Positions 12,263-24,309 of a DNA stretch of 64,000 nucleotides are shown piece by piece. Position numbers and translations under genes: made by a program. The first letter of the stretch is position 1, and every line of letters begins with the position of its first letter. Origin of the DNA: Casuarius casuarius (lineage: Eukaryota > Chordata > Aves > Casuariiformes > Casuariidae). The notes under the pieces were generated by a model, which searched no databases, was not told the origin of the DNA, and worked only from the letters and a program-made list of their open reading frames with translations. The stretch lies in the NCBI GenBank assembly GCA_003342895.1, contig PTFA01000230.1:1068966-1132965 (forward strand), read 5' to 3'.

Positions 12263-13085
12263 TTCTTCACAGCCGTGCTCCTCTATGCAGGTAACAAATG
12301 TACTTTTTAAAGTGTAAAGTATATTCTGTTGAGTAAGGGCTGTGCTAGCAAAGTTTTCAAGGAGGAGTACTATCTTGGTTCTGTGTTTAAACAGTGCCAG
12401 CAGGGTTCTGGAGAAAACTTCTTGCTCCTGCTGCAATAGAGGTAGGTAATAATCACAGGTGCATTAATAGCTTCATTCAATAGCAGGAGCAGGCCTGAGG
12501 CTGAGGAATTCTAGCCATGAAAAAGTCAGGATTTTGCATTTGGTGTTAAAGATAGAGGATCAGTCCTGCTATTGTTTTGGATATTTTTAAGCTCAAACTG
12601 ATTTAAAGGAGTGAGAAACAGTGTAATGCATGTAGAAATTCAGAGCCGGTTGTACTTTCCTCTTTCATGTTAAGCAAGACTTTCCCCTGAGTAAATTTGT
12701 AGTAGAATTCACACAGTAAAGATCTGCTCCTCCAATAAGTTGCTGGTAGAGATGGGATAAACTGCTTATGCTGTAATTCCAATATAAAAAGAAGACTCCA
12801 AGGATAAGTTTTGCTAAGGTTTATTCAGAAAAAATTCTAGCTGAGAGCATTTTTTAAAGCTGTTTCATATATCAAAGTCTGTAGGCAGAAATCTTTCCTG
12901 AAACAATGCTGGGGCTATGTTTAAAGGCATGGCTATATTTGTTCTCTGTCAAAATTAAGACAATTCTTTCTTCTAATATTTGAATTGGTTCTGAGCTTTC
13001 CCTAAAATTATTATTTTTTCAATTCAGATTTTTTTTTTTCTTCTTGGGAGCCTATATTGGAAGCACCTGAACTTACATTTAGGAC
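12263..13085. other. Non-coding, no gene recognised
   Basis: Unique AT-rich DNA with a short T-run at about 13029-13040. The text 'gatatttttaagctcaaac' near 12580 is weakly reminiscent of a CR1 tail, but too short to call. Confidence 0.5.
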
Positions 13086-13205
13086 TCAGATGATCTTGGT
13101 CTGATTTCAAAGATAGAGAAAATTCTCAGATTTTGAACTATTCCTATTTATTAATCCACAAGTGGATTTAGGGACTTAAAGTTAGGTGTCCATCACCAAA
13201 AATGA
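13086..13205. repeat. Decayed palindromic repeat, 'cctaagttaggtg' type
   Basis: It contains 'aatccac' and 'gtggatt' as perfect inverted arms around two bases (13153-13168), then 'gggacttaaagttaggtgtc' and 'catcacc'. This resembles a dispersed repeat I remember from bird, turtle and crocodilian DNA, built from 'gattttcaaa', 'aatccat', 'ttaggcacctaa' blocks. The family name is unknown to me, and the call is based on the remembered pattern plus the local palindrome. Confidence 0.4.
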
Positions 13206-13419
13206 GAGTCAGTGCTAGTCAGCAGGGTAATGACATCCATTTTCCAAACCAGCTCAATCACCCGGAAGATTCATAGTTCATCTCATTGAAGGCCCACAGT
13301 CTGATCCAAAGCAGAAAACCTGCTCAGTTTGGAGAGAGCAGAATAAGAGGAGGGGAGGGTATTTCAGTTGATAATCTGCTTGGTGTAAACACTGAATTAT
13401 TATAATTTACTGAACAATT

Positions 13420-13525
13420 AAGCTCTGATTCTGTAAAGTATGTAAGTACGCATGTGTTTTAAGTGTCATTGACCTCAGTAAGTGCTTACATGCCTTGCCT
13501 GTGTCTTTTACTGAATCAAGACCTT
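13420..13525. repeat. Decayed palindromic MITE-like repeat
   Basis: The left half runs 'ctgattctgtaaagtatgta' and 'agtacgcatgtg'; the right half runs 'aagtgcttacatgcc', then 'cttttactgaatcaag'. The two halves are imperfect reverse complements around a centre containing 'tcattgacctcag'. I recall a common archosaur/turtle repeat with this form, with 'gattctgcaaa...cattgacttcaatg...tttgcagaatc' symmetry. It could be a non-autonomous DNA element; no target-site duplication could be defined. Confidence 0.5.
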
Positions 13526-14399
13526 ACGGTTGTTTTTTGTATTGAAACTGCGAATGCCTAGTTAAACAGATACAATGACAATCTGTGCATGCTCATGCCT
13601 TGTTTACTAATCAAAATGGGCTGTTTTGTCTAGAGCTGGATTAAATTCGATTTTGGTTTATGCTTTCAGAAGCAGTCTGAGATGTGCATGGAGTGCATTA
13701 CAAATGTTGATGTATCCCATATTTCTTCCTGAGTGTCCAACCTTTCTTTTATTATTTATAGCTACTTAGGTAAATTCAGGGCAAACTTCTCCCTTACGAG
13801 GAACTTGGGCAGTTCCTTGGATTACCGCTCCTCAGTTTAGCTGGGTGTGCCTTTAGTTTTTAATTAATGCTGTTAAATAAACAGAGCAACCAATAAACAA
13901 ATCCTGAAGGAAAACAAACCACAGGAACGATGTTGAAATATTCATAAGAGCTAAGCCCAGAGAACCACGATATGCGGTGTTACGGCTGTGCCTCTGCCCT
14001 TGACTCATCCTTTTGTTCTAACAGGAGGTATTTGTTCCCAAGCAGCCAGGGATGAGCGATATAATGCTCTATGCAGGAGGCAGTGTGAGCATGAGATGGA
14101 GGCCATGAGCTGCTGAGTGCTAATTTGGGCTCAGACCATGATGGCCATCCCAAAATATGAGGAGATGCTGACCTCTCTTTCTTGGTTCCTTGTCCAGAGA
14201 AAGGAAATACTGACACGGATGCCTGTGGGGAATAATCAGAAGTGTTGCTTCCCTTAGTTCCCATGATCTGAGAGGGGCAGAAAGCAAGGGATTGAGACAG
14301 TGTGTCTGCCCGAAGGGGGTCTGGTGAGGCTCTGTGCTGGAAGGGCCCAGCCTTCTCCAGGCCTCTCAGTGTGAGCAGGTCGAAAAGCTGCAGAGGGAG

Positions 14400-14760
14400 G
14401 AAAGAGGCAGTCATGTTGCGTTTATGATTTCTTAAGTCCTAGGGAGGACTTGGAAGTGTGTGTGGAAAGGGAAGATCTCAGGGCTGACTAGCCCAGCTCT
14501 CCCCGCTGCCTCTTCCCCCCTCACTGCCCCATTTGGTCGCGTGGGTTTGGGAGGCAACATGGTAAGAGGCACCGTGTTCAAAATGGCCGAGGAGAGGTAT
14601 CTCCTTTGGCTCCCATTTCAGTCCTGATGGAGCCTGGAAGCTGTGAGGGGAGCTGGAATCGGGCCCCTGTCTCCCGCCAGTCCGGCATGGGGCAGTCCCC
14701 CCATGTCAGGACGATGTTCCCAAGGCTGTGTTTGTGGTGTCTTGGTGCCTGAGCAGGAAT
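14400..14760. other. GC-richer block, function unknown
   Basis: Visibly richer in G and C than its surroundings, with C-runs ('cttcccccctcactgcccc') and a few CpGs, but CpG is still too sparse for a typical promoter CpG island. No splice-bounded open frame is recognised. It could be a regulatory element, an exon of a non-coding RNA, or local base-composition drift. Confidence 0.35.
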
Positions 14761-17700
14761 GCATCCCAGCTGATCATTCAGGTATGGGTTGTTATTAGAA
14801 ATGCTGAAACCAAGCAGCGAGCACTGCTGAGAGTTGATGGCAAAATCCTGGAATAAAGGGATAGGGTAAAGTTTCCAGCTTAATAGTATTTAATTAGTTT
14901 AACTTAGAGACTTTAAAATGTCACCAGAATGGATTTTCCTTTGTTTAGCTTCTTTTGGTGTGGTTTAGTTGATTTTAACCATCTAAAACTGACTCCTGGT
15001 CGGGGGGACCTTAGGTGGTACAGTGCATATCCTTTAGTGGAATAATGAAGTGTTTACATTATGCAGTCCTATTGTGAGATCAATCAGCCTACGAGGCTGG
15101 ATTTAGAAACAGAATCTGCAGGTGGTCCCCATGTCTCCTTGCCCAGAAGACATGCTTTAATCCTTAGGAAGTAGGCAGAGTATAGGTTCCAAGAGGCAGC
15201 CAGCCCAAGCAAAATAAAAGAACAAAAACCAGCCTGAACAATGCAACACGTCAAGCCCATAGTGCAATCACTACAAATAGCAACTGACAGGAGACTTTAT
15301 GACAATTTACCCATCAGCTAAAATTGCCAAACTTGGGATCCTGGGATTAATGGGCATCTCATTCAGGCAGTACAAGCATGAAATATGAGGCAGAAGGAGT
15401 GGATAATGCATCTCACGTGGCTTCCAAATGGTTTGCTCCCTTTCAAGCTGATTTGTTACTGGACAGCTTCTCTTGTGAAAAAATATATTTCTTATTGTGT
15501 GTCTTTGCATCTGCTCTGTTTTGCTTAGCTGTTGTAGTGCATAAGTAATTCTGCTCCCCAGTGCTCTAAGCAGAATGTTAATTATTGAGTTACTTAGGTC
15601 ACAGGGTGGAAAGCAAATGGGAGAATTGAGCATTCACATGTGTTAGCATCTTAGGTATGGGGATTGTGCTAATAACTCTTAGGCACACAAGCATTCAAGG
15701 ACTGAGCAAAAAAGTGTGGCTCAAGTTGTTTTTTAAAAGAGATATAAATGAATGATGTCTCAAAAGATTTTAGCAGTGTTCTTTGAGGGCTCTGTGGAAT
15801 GGAGGAAACTTTTGCCAAAGTAAGTGCAGAAGGATCTGACTCTTTAAAAACAAGTAGAAGAGGATTTTGTTACTATGGAATAATGAAACAAGTGAATGTC
15901 AGTTCAGAGGAAAAATAGTAACAGTAAAAAACCCCAAACCCATGTAGCTGAGCTGGCTTACCGGTAGTTTGCTGTAGAATTGTATTTTGATTAGACTCGT
16001 GAAGCAGAGAAATGCCAACTGAGATGTTGCACAGCATGAAAAAAATCATTTTCACGCTGAAACATGGTATGTAATGGAATGGAGTTGTCCACACGGGTGC
16101 ATTCTCTTCCTCTTTTTGAAGAAAACACCAAAACCAGTTGAGTCAGAAACTAGTGAAGGGTAAAGCTCAAGATGTCTGGATGTTCCTGTCTCTTTAGATT
16201 CTTATCTGAAGTGTATTTAAACCTTTGGAAGAAGACTTGTTCTTTCATGAGACCTTTTTTTTTCCCACAAGTTTTTACACATTTCCTGATTCTGAAAGGG
16301 TCAGTCCTACCATAAGAATGACTTTTTAGAGGCGATGGGGGGGACACAATCTTGGGGGAGGTTGTGGCTTTTTTTTTTTTCTCCCTGTCATCTTCCTATT
16401 TAATCCTGCCCAAAAGCAGGAGGCAGATACTTACAGTATGTGGAGACGGGGAAAAATTTAAGTCTACTCCTTTGCTTCTAAAATCACTGAGGTGAAATTA
16501 TATGTGAAACCCTGAGCAGTTTTTGTGTTTGCTAGACCAGTCTGTCTTAACTGTGAGTGGGTGACTTTTTTATGGGTAAAAAGAGGTTGTCCATGTACCA
16601 AGCAAGATCAAACTTGCCTGCATCCTGAGGCAGGATTTTCGTTGATAAAATTAAAAATAGCAAACTCTACTCCAAGACTTATTTCCACTTTCAGCTTCTC
16701 CGTGATCTCTGTGTTTAGTTCTAGTTCAGTTCTGATATGACTTCCCCCCACCCTCAATGTTACTGCAAGGTATGACTGTATGGTAATGTCAGTACTAACT
16801 TCATCCCTTCTTTCCAGGCCAGACTTGCATTTCTTCTCCCATGCTAGCCTATTACGACCTCTATCAATAACATAATACCTGCTCTGTTCAAACTACTTTA
16901 AAGATAATTCAGGACTTCTGCAGTGGTGGTTTGCAATGATCTCACTCATATCTGGATTTTACAAGCTTCAAAGCCTGGGGGATGTTTAGATCGGAGATTC
17001 TCTAAAATGGTGTCTTTCTTGAAAAGCACGTATTAGAAATTACTCATTGTGCAGAACTTAGGAAAGCCTTGAATGGGTTAACCTGCAAATTTCAGACAAT
17101 ATTTTGCTTTTTTCTTTAAAAATTATTGTCCTTGCTATTTATTTATTTATATTAATTTTTATAGCAGCTGAATAACCTTAGCCCAATAACTGTACAGAAC
17201 AATACTCAAAGACAGTTTCTGTATTGCTTATAGCCTTCTGCCCTCATCCTACAGAAGTGTGTGAAAATTCTGCTTTTTGAGGCATTCTACTGGAGACTAG
17301 AAAACCAAGAATTTGTAAACAACTTCATGCTTTTTATTTGTGGAGTCATGACTTTAACAAGTAACAGGAGGTAACAGGTGGCTGACATGAAGAAGAAAGT
17401 AGTTGGGGAAAGAAAGAGGATAGGATGCTACTGATAGTTATCACTGATTTTCTTCAGTTTTTATTCTGCTGCTCATGGAGGTTGTATGTGAGCATGTGTC
17501 CTATGTAAAACTGGTTTTGGTGTGATAGTCACCACTGAGCTCTGCTTGAGAGAGACCCCTTTATGGACGGAGGAGGTCAGAAAGGCTAAAGGCTAAGAGG
17601 AGCACTTGAGCTGTATCAGGTGAAAAGGTGCTCTCAGAACAACAGCTTTACAAGGGTCTCTATGAATGATCAGGTTCAAGAACTGTCTAATCATCTCTAG

Positions 17701-18008
17701 AAGACTGTCCCTGTAGCTCAAGTGAATTTTTATACAGCTCTTGCATAGTTTATGCTTGGCTTTTTCTTCCTTGTTTTCAAAGAGCAGCTCAGTTGTTGCT
17801 GTTCTGGTACAGGAGGCCTTTGATGTGTTTGGAACTAATCCACCAATAGCGACATGAGAATGTGTTCTTCTAAACTAGTGATGCGAACATCATACAAGTG
17901 CAGACACTTACAAAAATGACAACAGATTATTAGCTGCGACCCTAGCTTACCATCTGCCCTATCCATTTGCTGTAAAGTCAGCTTTGAAGGAAGTAGTGGA
18001 TTTAGAGG

Positions 18009-18024
18009 TTTTTTTTTTTTTTTT
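18009..18024. repeat. Poly-T tract (16 T)
   Basis: An uninterrupted run of 16 T. No recognisable retrotransposed sequence lies to its right that would make it a reversed poly-A tail. Confidence 0.9.
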
Positions 18025-18977
18025 AAGAACAAATTGCATGGAGCCATTGTGCATATCAGTACTTTAAGAATGTGACAAGAGGCTTGCAGGAGAAGATTCC
18101 TGATCTGAAGTTCACTAAAAGGTTCTCATAGGACAGACAGATAGCAAAAAGTTCATTTGTCAAGGATTTTTGAAGGCAAGGCAAGGTTTTTTGTGACAGA
18201 CGGAGAGTGGCAAGTGAGTAGAGGGATGGCAGAGCCACAGCTGGGGCAACTTAGGCAACTACTTTGAACTGTGTGGAGCAGAGATTGAGGTGGGAGCAAA
18301 GGTAGAGTAGGTCTCACAAAAGATGAAATAATAACAAAAGCATCAGATGATGAAGATTTTGCTTGCATGCTTATAGGGGTACAGGCAATACAAAATGCAG
18401 TAGGCTGTAGCCATGATCAGAGTGTGAAGGCCAAGTCTGAGGCACAGAAGTCTCAGCATGCGGATCTGAACAAAAAGGACAAGGATGTCGGAAAGTTAAA
18501 TTGGACACATTAGAGTAGTGCTGGCACTGGTTTGCTTTTTGCAACAGCTCATCAACTAGGTTTTAATCATGCAAAATTAAAACCAGAAACAGAGTACCAC
18601 ATTCCACTGCTGACTTAACTCTGATGTTTAATTAGCTTGACTTATGAACTTCAGTGTAATTTGGAAAGATTTTACTTTGTTTACCTGTTTTGCATTTCTT
18701 AGCCATGGAAGATGCTTGTCTTATCTTAGATGGTGCTTGGTTTATCTTAGATTATCTCATCTTCAAATGGAGGCATCATTCATCCCTTCCCCTTATTCTC
18801 ATGCCCGCCTGCTTTCATCTTAATTAAGACACAGCAGTTAGTTACAATTTCACACAATCTTCCACAGCAAACATGCATTATACCAGTGCCATGCTAGTGT
18901 GAAGAGGGTATATCCCCCCTACCCCAGCATTTTAGTGCTTAGGTAGTTTTGTTCTTTAATTTTAAAAGATTGAAATG

Positions 18978-18998
18978 TTTCTGTCTGTGAGACAGAAA
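18978..18998. repeat. Perfect 9-bp hairpin
   Basis: 'tttctgtct', a 3-base loop 'gtg', then 'agacagaaa'. The arms match exactly. It is too short for a microRNA precursor. Confidence 0.8.
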
Positions 18999-20334
18999 TC
19001 GGGGAGTATTCAACCCAAAGGTTTGCAAAGTCTCTAAGCTGCAGTTTTCCAAAAAAACCAGAAGGATAACAGGTGGGGTAAATGTCACTGTATGCTTGCC
19101 TTGTTTTTATGTTCTTTCACAAATATCTGCTACTGGCTATGAGATACATCATTCTGATATCCTGTACTATCAAGATAGCTGCTGAATGTTATATAGCTTT
19201 TCTTCCATCTGTATACTAATAGTCTGAACACCCACAACTGAGGAAGCACATTAAGTAACTTTACATGTTATTGCAGAGCTGTCTGTCAATGTACCGAGGA
19301 AATCATCAGATTCTTCCCAACTTTTAAGTGTCATGGAGAAAAAGAGTACAAAAATACTACCAGATACTGTGGGTAGTTTCAACCTTAGCAGTTAACTTCC
19401 TTCTCCTCCCAGACATGTAGGGTCTGTGTAATAGAAGTGACTGTCTCTAAGATGTGTCAGTTCAGCAAGGCTTACAGGTGCCATGTATCTGCTCGAGCAG
19501 ATGAGGAAAGGAAGCCAGTGTTCCCTGGAGTGGTGAACTGTGCAAGGAAGCATGTACCTAATCTAGCAGGCTGGACCAGCAACCAGGAAGCACTATGATG
19601 CAACGAGCCCTTATAGAAGAGGCAGGATGCAATTTTGTAGAGTTTAGGGGAAACTGAAAGTAGGGAGGATGAATGTAGGACATGGGCACTAACTGAAAGA
19701 GTTAATTAAATAAGACTTCATAGAGGTGCTATGAGACAAACTGCACTGAGCTGGTGCAGCCCTCCCCAATATTCTGTTCAAAACCTGTCCTGTAAATTAT
19801 AGGTGCCAACAAAATGTCAGTATGTTCAAGCTGAAGGAGAAGCTTTGGCCTTGATCCACGTATATGAAATGGTATGTACAGACCCATAACAGCTATATAG
19901 GTATATATTCTGCCTACATAACACAAATATAGAAAGGTTATTCATAGAGAAGGAGTACTTTCCCATTGCCTGTGCCTGAGTCGGATCCCACTGGAGGTGG
20001 GATCCCCATTTCAGGTGGGCTGTCAGTGTGCGAAGGGGTGACATAGACTGGGGAAGCTTTTGACTTTCCTCTTCCCGAACTACGTGCAACTGAGCAGATA
20101 CGCAGGTACAGTGCAGTGCCTGATCTAGTCCCACATTATGAAGGGTTCTTGCCACATCACTTAGAGAAGTCCGTGAAGGAGTCTTCAGCCCCCTTTCTGT
20201 TTTATCATGGAGAGACCAATTTGAGCTAATGCTCCCTGTGCGATAGCTAAATGATGTCTGAGTAGTTACTGGTAACAGGTCACTGTTATGTACTTTAATA
20301 ATTCATGAGGAAAAATATAACATATTTCATAGTC

Positions 20335-20430
20335 CACCCCGTTTTACAGGTGCAGAAACATAGGGACATGGAAGTGAAAAAGCTAACATGAAAGGACAAA
20401 ATATATGAAGGACAGAATTTGGTTCCTTCT
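20335..20430 (-). mobile_element. MIR SINE fragment, minus orientation
   Basis: 'ccccgttttacaggtgcaga' followed by 'aacatagggacatggaagtg' corresponds to reversed MIR 'ccattttacagatgaggaaactgaggcacagagaggtgaagtgac'. After that the match decays ('aaaggacaaaat...gacagaatttggttcc' versus 'caaggtcac...ggcagagccaggattc'). Confidence 0.65.
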
Positions 20431-23400
20431 CTAGAGCAGCTGACAAAAAACAAGCAGAAAACAAAACTCCACAATCTTCAGTATGCAGAGAGCCGGAAAC
20501 ATCTATTGCTATTGACCCATAGTCAGTTTACTATTTTCTGCTTCTCAGTCAGACTGTTTATTTATTTCAGCTGCTTTTCAGGATGACAAGTTGTCTAAGA
20601 ATGTGCTGGTGTTTAGCAGGAAGGGAGTTCTCTTATAACATGCTCAACTACCTGAAGAGAAGTACTGAAAAGTGAACTGCATCACTGAACTTTAACTTTA
20701 CCCATGGCCTGACAAGCAGAAAGAATTCCAGTAATGAGTAATGTATGACCTTGCATCTCTAGGTGTCGCCTGTTGTAGGTCTGCATTGAAAGGGATCATT
20801 GTTAAGTTAAATGAAGTTGTTTTGATAGCAGAGTTGGGTGAAAGAATATTCCTATTTATCAGGGTCCATCCTTTTTAGACTCTCAATTACACTAGACATT
20901 ACATTAGATAATTTTTACTCTTGTAAGTAATTCTGTTAGCTGAGTGATGAAGACTCCTCATACAGTGAGGTTTTTAGGCTTGTGGCCCTTAAGAAATAAA
21001 TATTGAGGAAAATTAGAACCATATTTTTTTAAGTGATGTGCAAGTCAGACTCTGTAAATACAATAAGGTCTCTTTACACGTAAGTTATGTTATGAATATA
21101 GAAGACAGAAACTAACTCTCCCAGCAAAGCTGTCTTGCTGAAGAATCAGGAAAAGGATGTATAAATGAAGGAGATTAGGAAACCACTCAGACTAATGTCT
21201 TCTGACTTCTCTGTTTGTCAGTCACGCTGTGTAAACTCTCTTTTTTGTTTTGAGGTCAAGCAGGTTTAGGCCAAGCAAGGAAGGTGCTGTAACTTTATAA
21301 TGAGTGGAGGTCTGTGATCAGTATAGTAGATGTAACTAGCAGTCACCACAATATAAAAATACTCTGGCATCTGCTATGAAGTGAAAGTAGCCTCCCAAGT
21401 GGTTTCTGTTCTTGTTGCTCCTGATTACAGCAGCCCTAAAATCATTCCCTGCTTTACTGGAAAAGGATTCTGCAGTGCAGTGCAGAGGATTTTTGCAGGA
21501 AGATTACAATGGCTTCAAGCTGTATTGTATTAATAACTCTTCCCCATCATTGTCCCTGTAAATAGAGCTGCCAAATATTAGCTTGAATTATGAGATGCAT
21601 CCGGTTTGTCTCTGCCTTGTGCAGCCCCTCCATAGCATCTGCAGAACATGTATTAACAGCACAACACCCTGGATTTGCTTCGCCTTTAGTCTATCTGGCA
21701 TGAGATCAAGAATTAGGAGGGCTGTTGCGGTCCTGAGCTTTGGAGAAGGGTCCTCTGCCTGACAGTGGCCTTGCACCATATCCCTTCTTCCCTCCTGCAA
21801 CACGCAGTCCCAGGAGAGAGCTCTGCGCGCAACTTTTTCAGCACGTGATTGCCATCCACTGACCCAAAGACTTGTATTGGCATCCAGTCAGAGAAGAATG
21901 GGTGACTAAATATGAATTAAGTCAGAGATATGACAAAGGATAGCATATTTTAAAGATAGTTTCACCTGTCAGTTGGTGGTGATTACAGCCAGTTAAGTGC
22001 CAATGGGAACACCTTTGTCACTCTTAAGTACTTGGCATCCATCTAGACAAAGCCACATGTTACATCAGGTAATGATATGCTGGCAAGCCATGTGCTAACA
22101 CAAGTGATTGTTTTCAGAAATATTTTGAACCTTTAGCTTTTAAAACAGTTTTTGAATAATTGTTCAGATATTGGAATCTTATTTGTTACATGTACGTAGC
22201 AGAATTTTCTTAGAAGGCCACCAAGCAGAGGCAAGGGAAGAGAATCAAAGATCCAGCTGAAGCTACCCACTCCACTGCTAACTAAGGCATGCTATTTTTA
22301 GTAAACAAGGGAGCCAAATCAAATGCTGTGGCCAGCATCACCTCAGGCTACCTTTGATGCTTGAGTCGTGAGTGTGTAGCATGCAATTTGCATTACAATT
22401 GGTAGTGAGATGCTTAAACCTGCTCTACCTTGGTACTTGCTTAAAGAAGTGTGGAAATACAGTTTTGATGGTCATTATCATTTTTTCTGCAATAACCCTT
22501 GAATTGCTGAGAACCAAATATGTAGAAAACAGGCAGTTTTGTTCTTGAAACAACTTAATTTTTTTTCTAATTTAACTATCAGGTCCTATTTGCAGCCTCT
22601 TTGTATTCTGACTCACTCTGGCAATAAGAAACCTCTTGAAAATAATAAATACATAATAAATTAAACATCAGCAATTATTTTAATGCACAGTTAATGATGT
22701 GACTAGTATTATTAGGTTCTCCTGCTCTTTCAACCCCATTTGTTCCATTAGCAGTATATTTAGCATACACTCAGTAATGCTTTCTCTGTGTAATCCGCTA
22801 AATGGGTGGAAGGAAACAAGAAACTTGCAATATCTCTGTTTTTTATGCACAGTAGCAGTGCACAGAAGCTCTTTCACAGTTAGGCAGATGTTACGAACTT
22901 TGTCAAACTTCCTTCTTAATGTATTCTGCCTGGGTTCAGATTAACTTTCATGGCTGCTCCCATTAAAGTACCAAGCAGTTCATATCGCGTACATATGTTT
23001 TCAGTAGGTCAAACCTTAAATATGGGTTAAAGTGAATGTTTCAGTGTAAAAGTAATGGAACCATCATGCATTTATTTTTGGCTTTGGCTGAATACAGAAA
23101 TGAATTACACTGAAAGAGGATTTAAAAAAAAAAAAGAATATCTTATTCTCCCTTTCCTCCCTCTGCAAATGTCTACTAGTTATAGGAAATAATATTACAC
23201 CTTCTTTAATTGTAGGGGAAGCTGGGCATGTGTTTTTCCCTGCTCTCCTGGACACTAGCCAGGATGGTGAGCCCACTTACTGCTGCACAGCACCCTAAGC
23301 TTACAGCTGCATTTAGAAGTTATAGTAAATGTTTCTGTGTAACCTTTTCCTTCCCTTGGGACTGCTGTTGAGAGGTACCCTCCCTGCATGATCTGAGTTC

Positions 23401-23559
23401 AGAGGTGTATGCTCCCTTGTACACATGAGCATGATTTAGTCATCTACTTTCAGGTTATGTAAATGCGAAGATGAACATATTAGTTTCTTCTACAAAACTG
23501 ATTACAGACTGTTCACATATAGCCTCAGAACAACTAAGCCTTTGAAACAAATTATGCAA
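20431..23559. other. Non-coding, no gene recognised
   Basis: Unique AT-rich sequence. It contains a short 'gcagt' repeat at about 21472-21485 and a 'taata' rich patch at about 22632-22665. No exon-like segment or known repeat could be supported. Confidence 0.55.
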
Positions 23560-23605
23560 GTGTAAATTAACGCAGCTCCAATAATGGAACTGCACTGATT
23601 TACAC
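23560..23605. repeat. Palindromic MITE-like repeat
   Basis: The left arm (23560-23580) begins 'gtgtaaattaacgcagctcc' and the right arm (23585-23605) is 'tggaactgcactgatttaca' plus c. They pair at 17 of 21 positions across a 4-base loop, and all four mismatches are transitions, as expected if a once-perfect palindrome decayed. It resembles a common sauropsid repeat of the form 'gtgtaaatcagcgtagctcca...tggagctacaccgatttacac'. A half copy appears at 41489-41528. Confidence 0.6.
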
Positions 23606-23629
23606 CTGCAGCTCTATGGCCTTAAAACA

Positions 23630-23647
23630 TTTTTTTTTTTTTTTTTT
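23630..23647. repeat. Poly-T tract (18 T)
   Basis: An uninterrupted run of 18 T just downstream of the palindromic repeat. Confidence 0.9.
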
Positions 23648-24012
23648 GGTGGTTAAGCCTCTAGCCTACTCTCCAGCCAGATTTGCATAAAATTACCCTT
23701 AAAACAGATTATAAGGGCTTGAGAAATCAGTTTTACACTAGAACAGCGTGAAATTTCCATTACAATGGAGTAAATGTAAGTATTTAATAGCTACTTTCAT
23801 TACACAGATAGGTGTGGTTCTTATAGTGCTGTTTCCCCGTGGGGGGAGGAAAAAGCTGCCTAAGTTTTTTACTACAGAACTATGAACGTGTGCAGTGAAA
23901 TCAGCTGAGAGATTTGAAATCTATTTTTTCCTTTTATCTCTAAACAAAGCAATTAAATTAAACACATGTACATTAATATAATGGTAAAGTTACAATTACG
24001 ATTGTGGAGCCT

Positions 24013-24039
24013 TTGAAATCAATGGCAGAATTCCCATTC
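24013..24039. repeat. Fragment of a 'caatgg...ccattg' palindromic repeat
   Basis: 'gaaatcaatggcagaattcc' followed by 'catt' contains the arms 'aatgg' and 'ccatt'. It is like the centre of the sauropsid palindromic repeats at 13420 and 23560. It is very short, so it may be chance. Confidence 0.35.
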
Positions 24040-24291
24040 TGCGATGATGAAAGCCAATACTCTGGATAAAAATTAGCAACAGGAGACTTGGCAAAAATAT
24101 CTGTCTTCCTGCTGGGACTCTAAGAGAAGCAAGCTAAAAGTACTATCTTTCTGTAGCAATGCTGGCTATATATACCTTATACTTGCACAGGTATAATAAC
24201 TGATTTTCTGTTGAAAGTGTTTTCTTACAGAATTTTTTCCCCCTCGTTAAATACATATTTCCTCCATAAAAGGTGTTCTGCTTTTTGTTGA

Positions 24292-24309
24292 TTTTTTTTT
24301 TTTTTTTTT
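24292..24309. repeat. Poly-T tract (18 T)
   Basis: An uninterrupted run of 18 T with no recognisable element attached. Confidence 0.9.

Larger units (their letters stand above)
13526..20334. other. Non-coding, no gene recognised
   Basis: This is the longest stretch without an assignable repeat. It holds the GC-richer block 14400-14760, several T-runs (about 16257-16263, 16369-16380, 18009-18024), a 9-bp hairpin at 18978-18998 and an 8-bp inverted repeat at 19983-20005 ('ggatccca' / 'tgggatcc'). The minus-strand open frames of 144 codons (13980-14414), 108 codons (15307-15633) and 109 codons (19826-20155) lack domains, signal peptides or composition that would mark them as coding. Confidence 0.55.

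Noticed and set aside
13980..14414. 144-codon open frame on the minus strand, the longest in the window
   Set aside because: No domain, signal peptide or membrane segment. It adjoins a GC-richer block with few stops and has no recognisable splice-bounded structure. In 64 kb, frames of this length occur by chance.
18347..18440. Possible box C/D snoRNA ('gatgatga' with a later 'ctga')
   Set aside because: No terminal stem pairs the ends and no C'/D' boxes are seen; the motifs alone are common.
18978..18998. MicroRNA hairpin
   Set aside because: The 9-bp stem and 3-base loop are far shorter than a microRNA precursor, and the flanks do not extend the stem.
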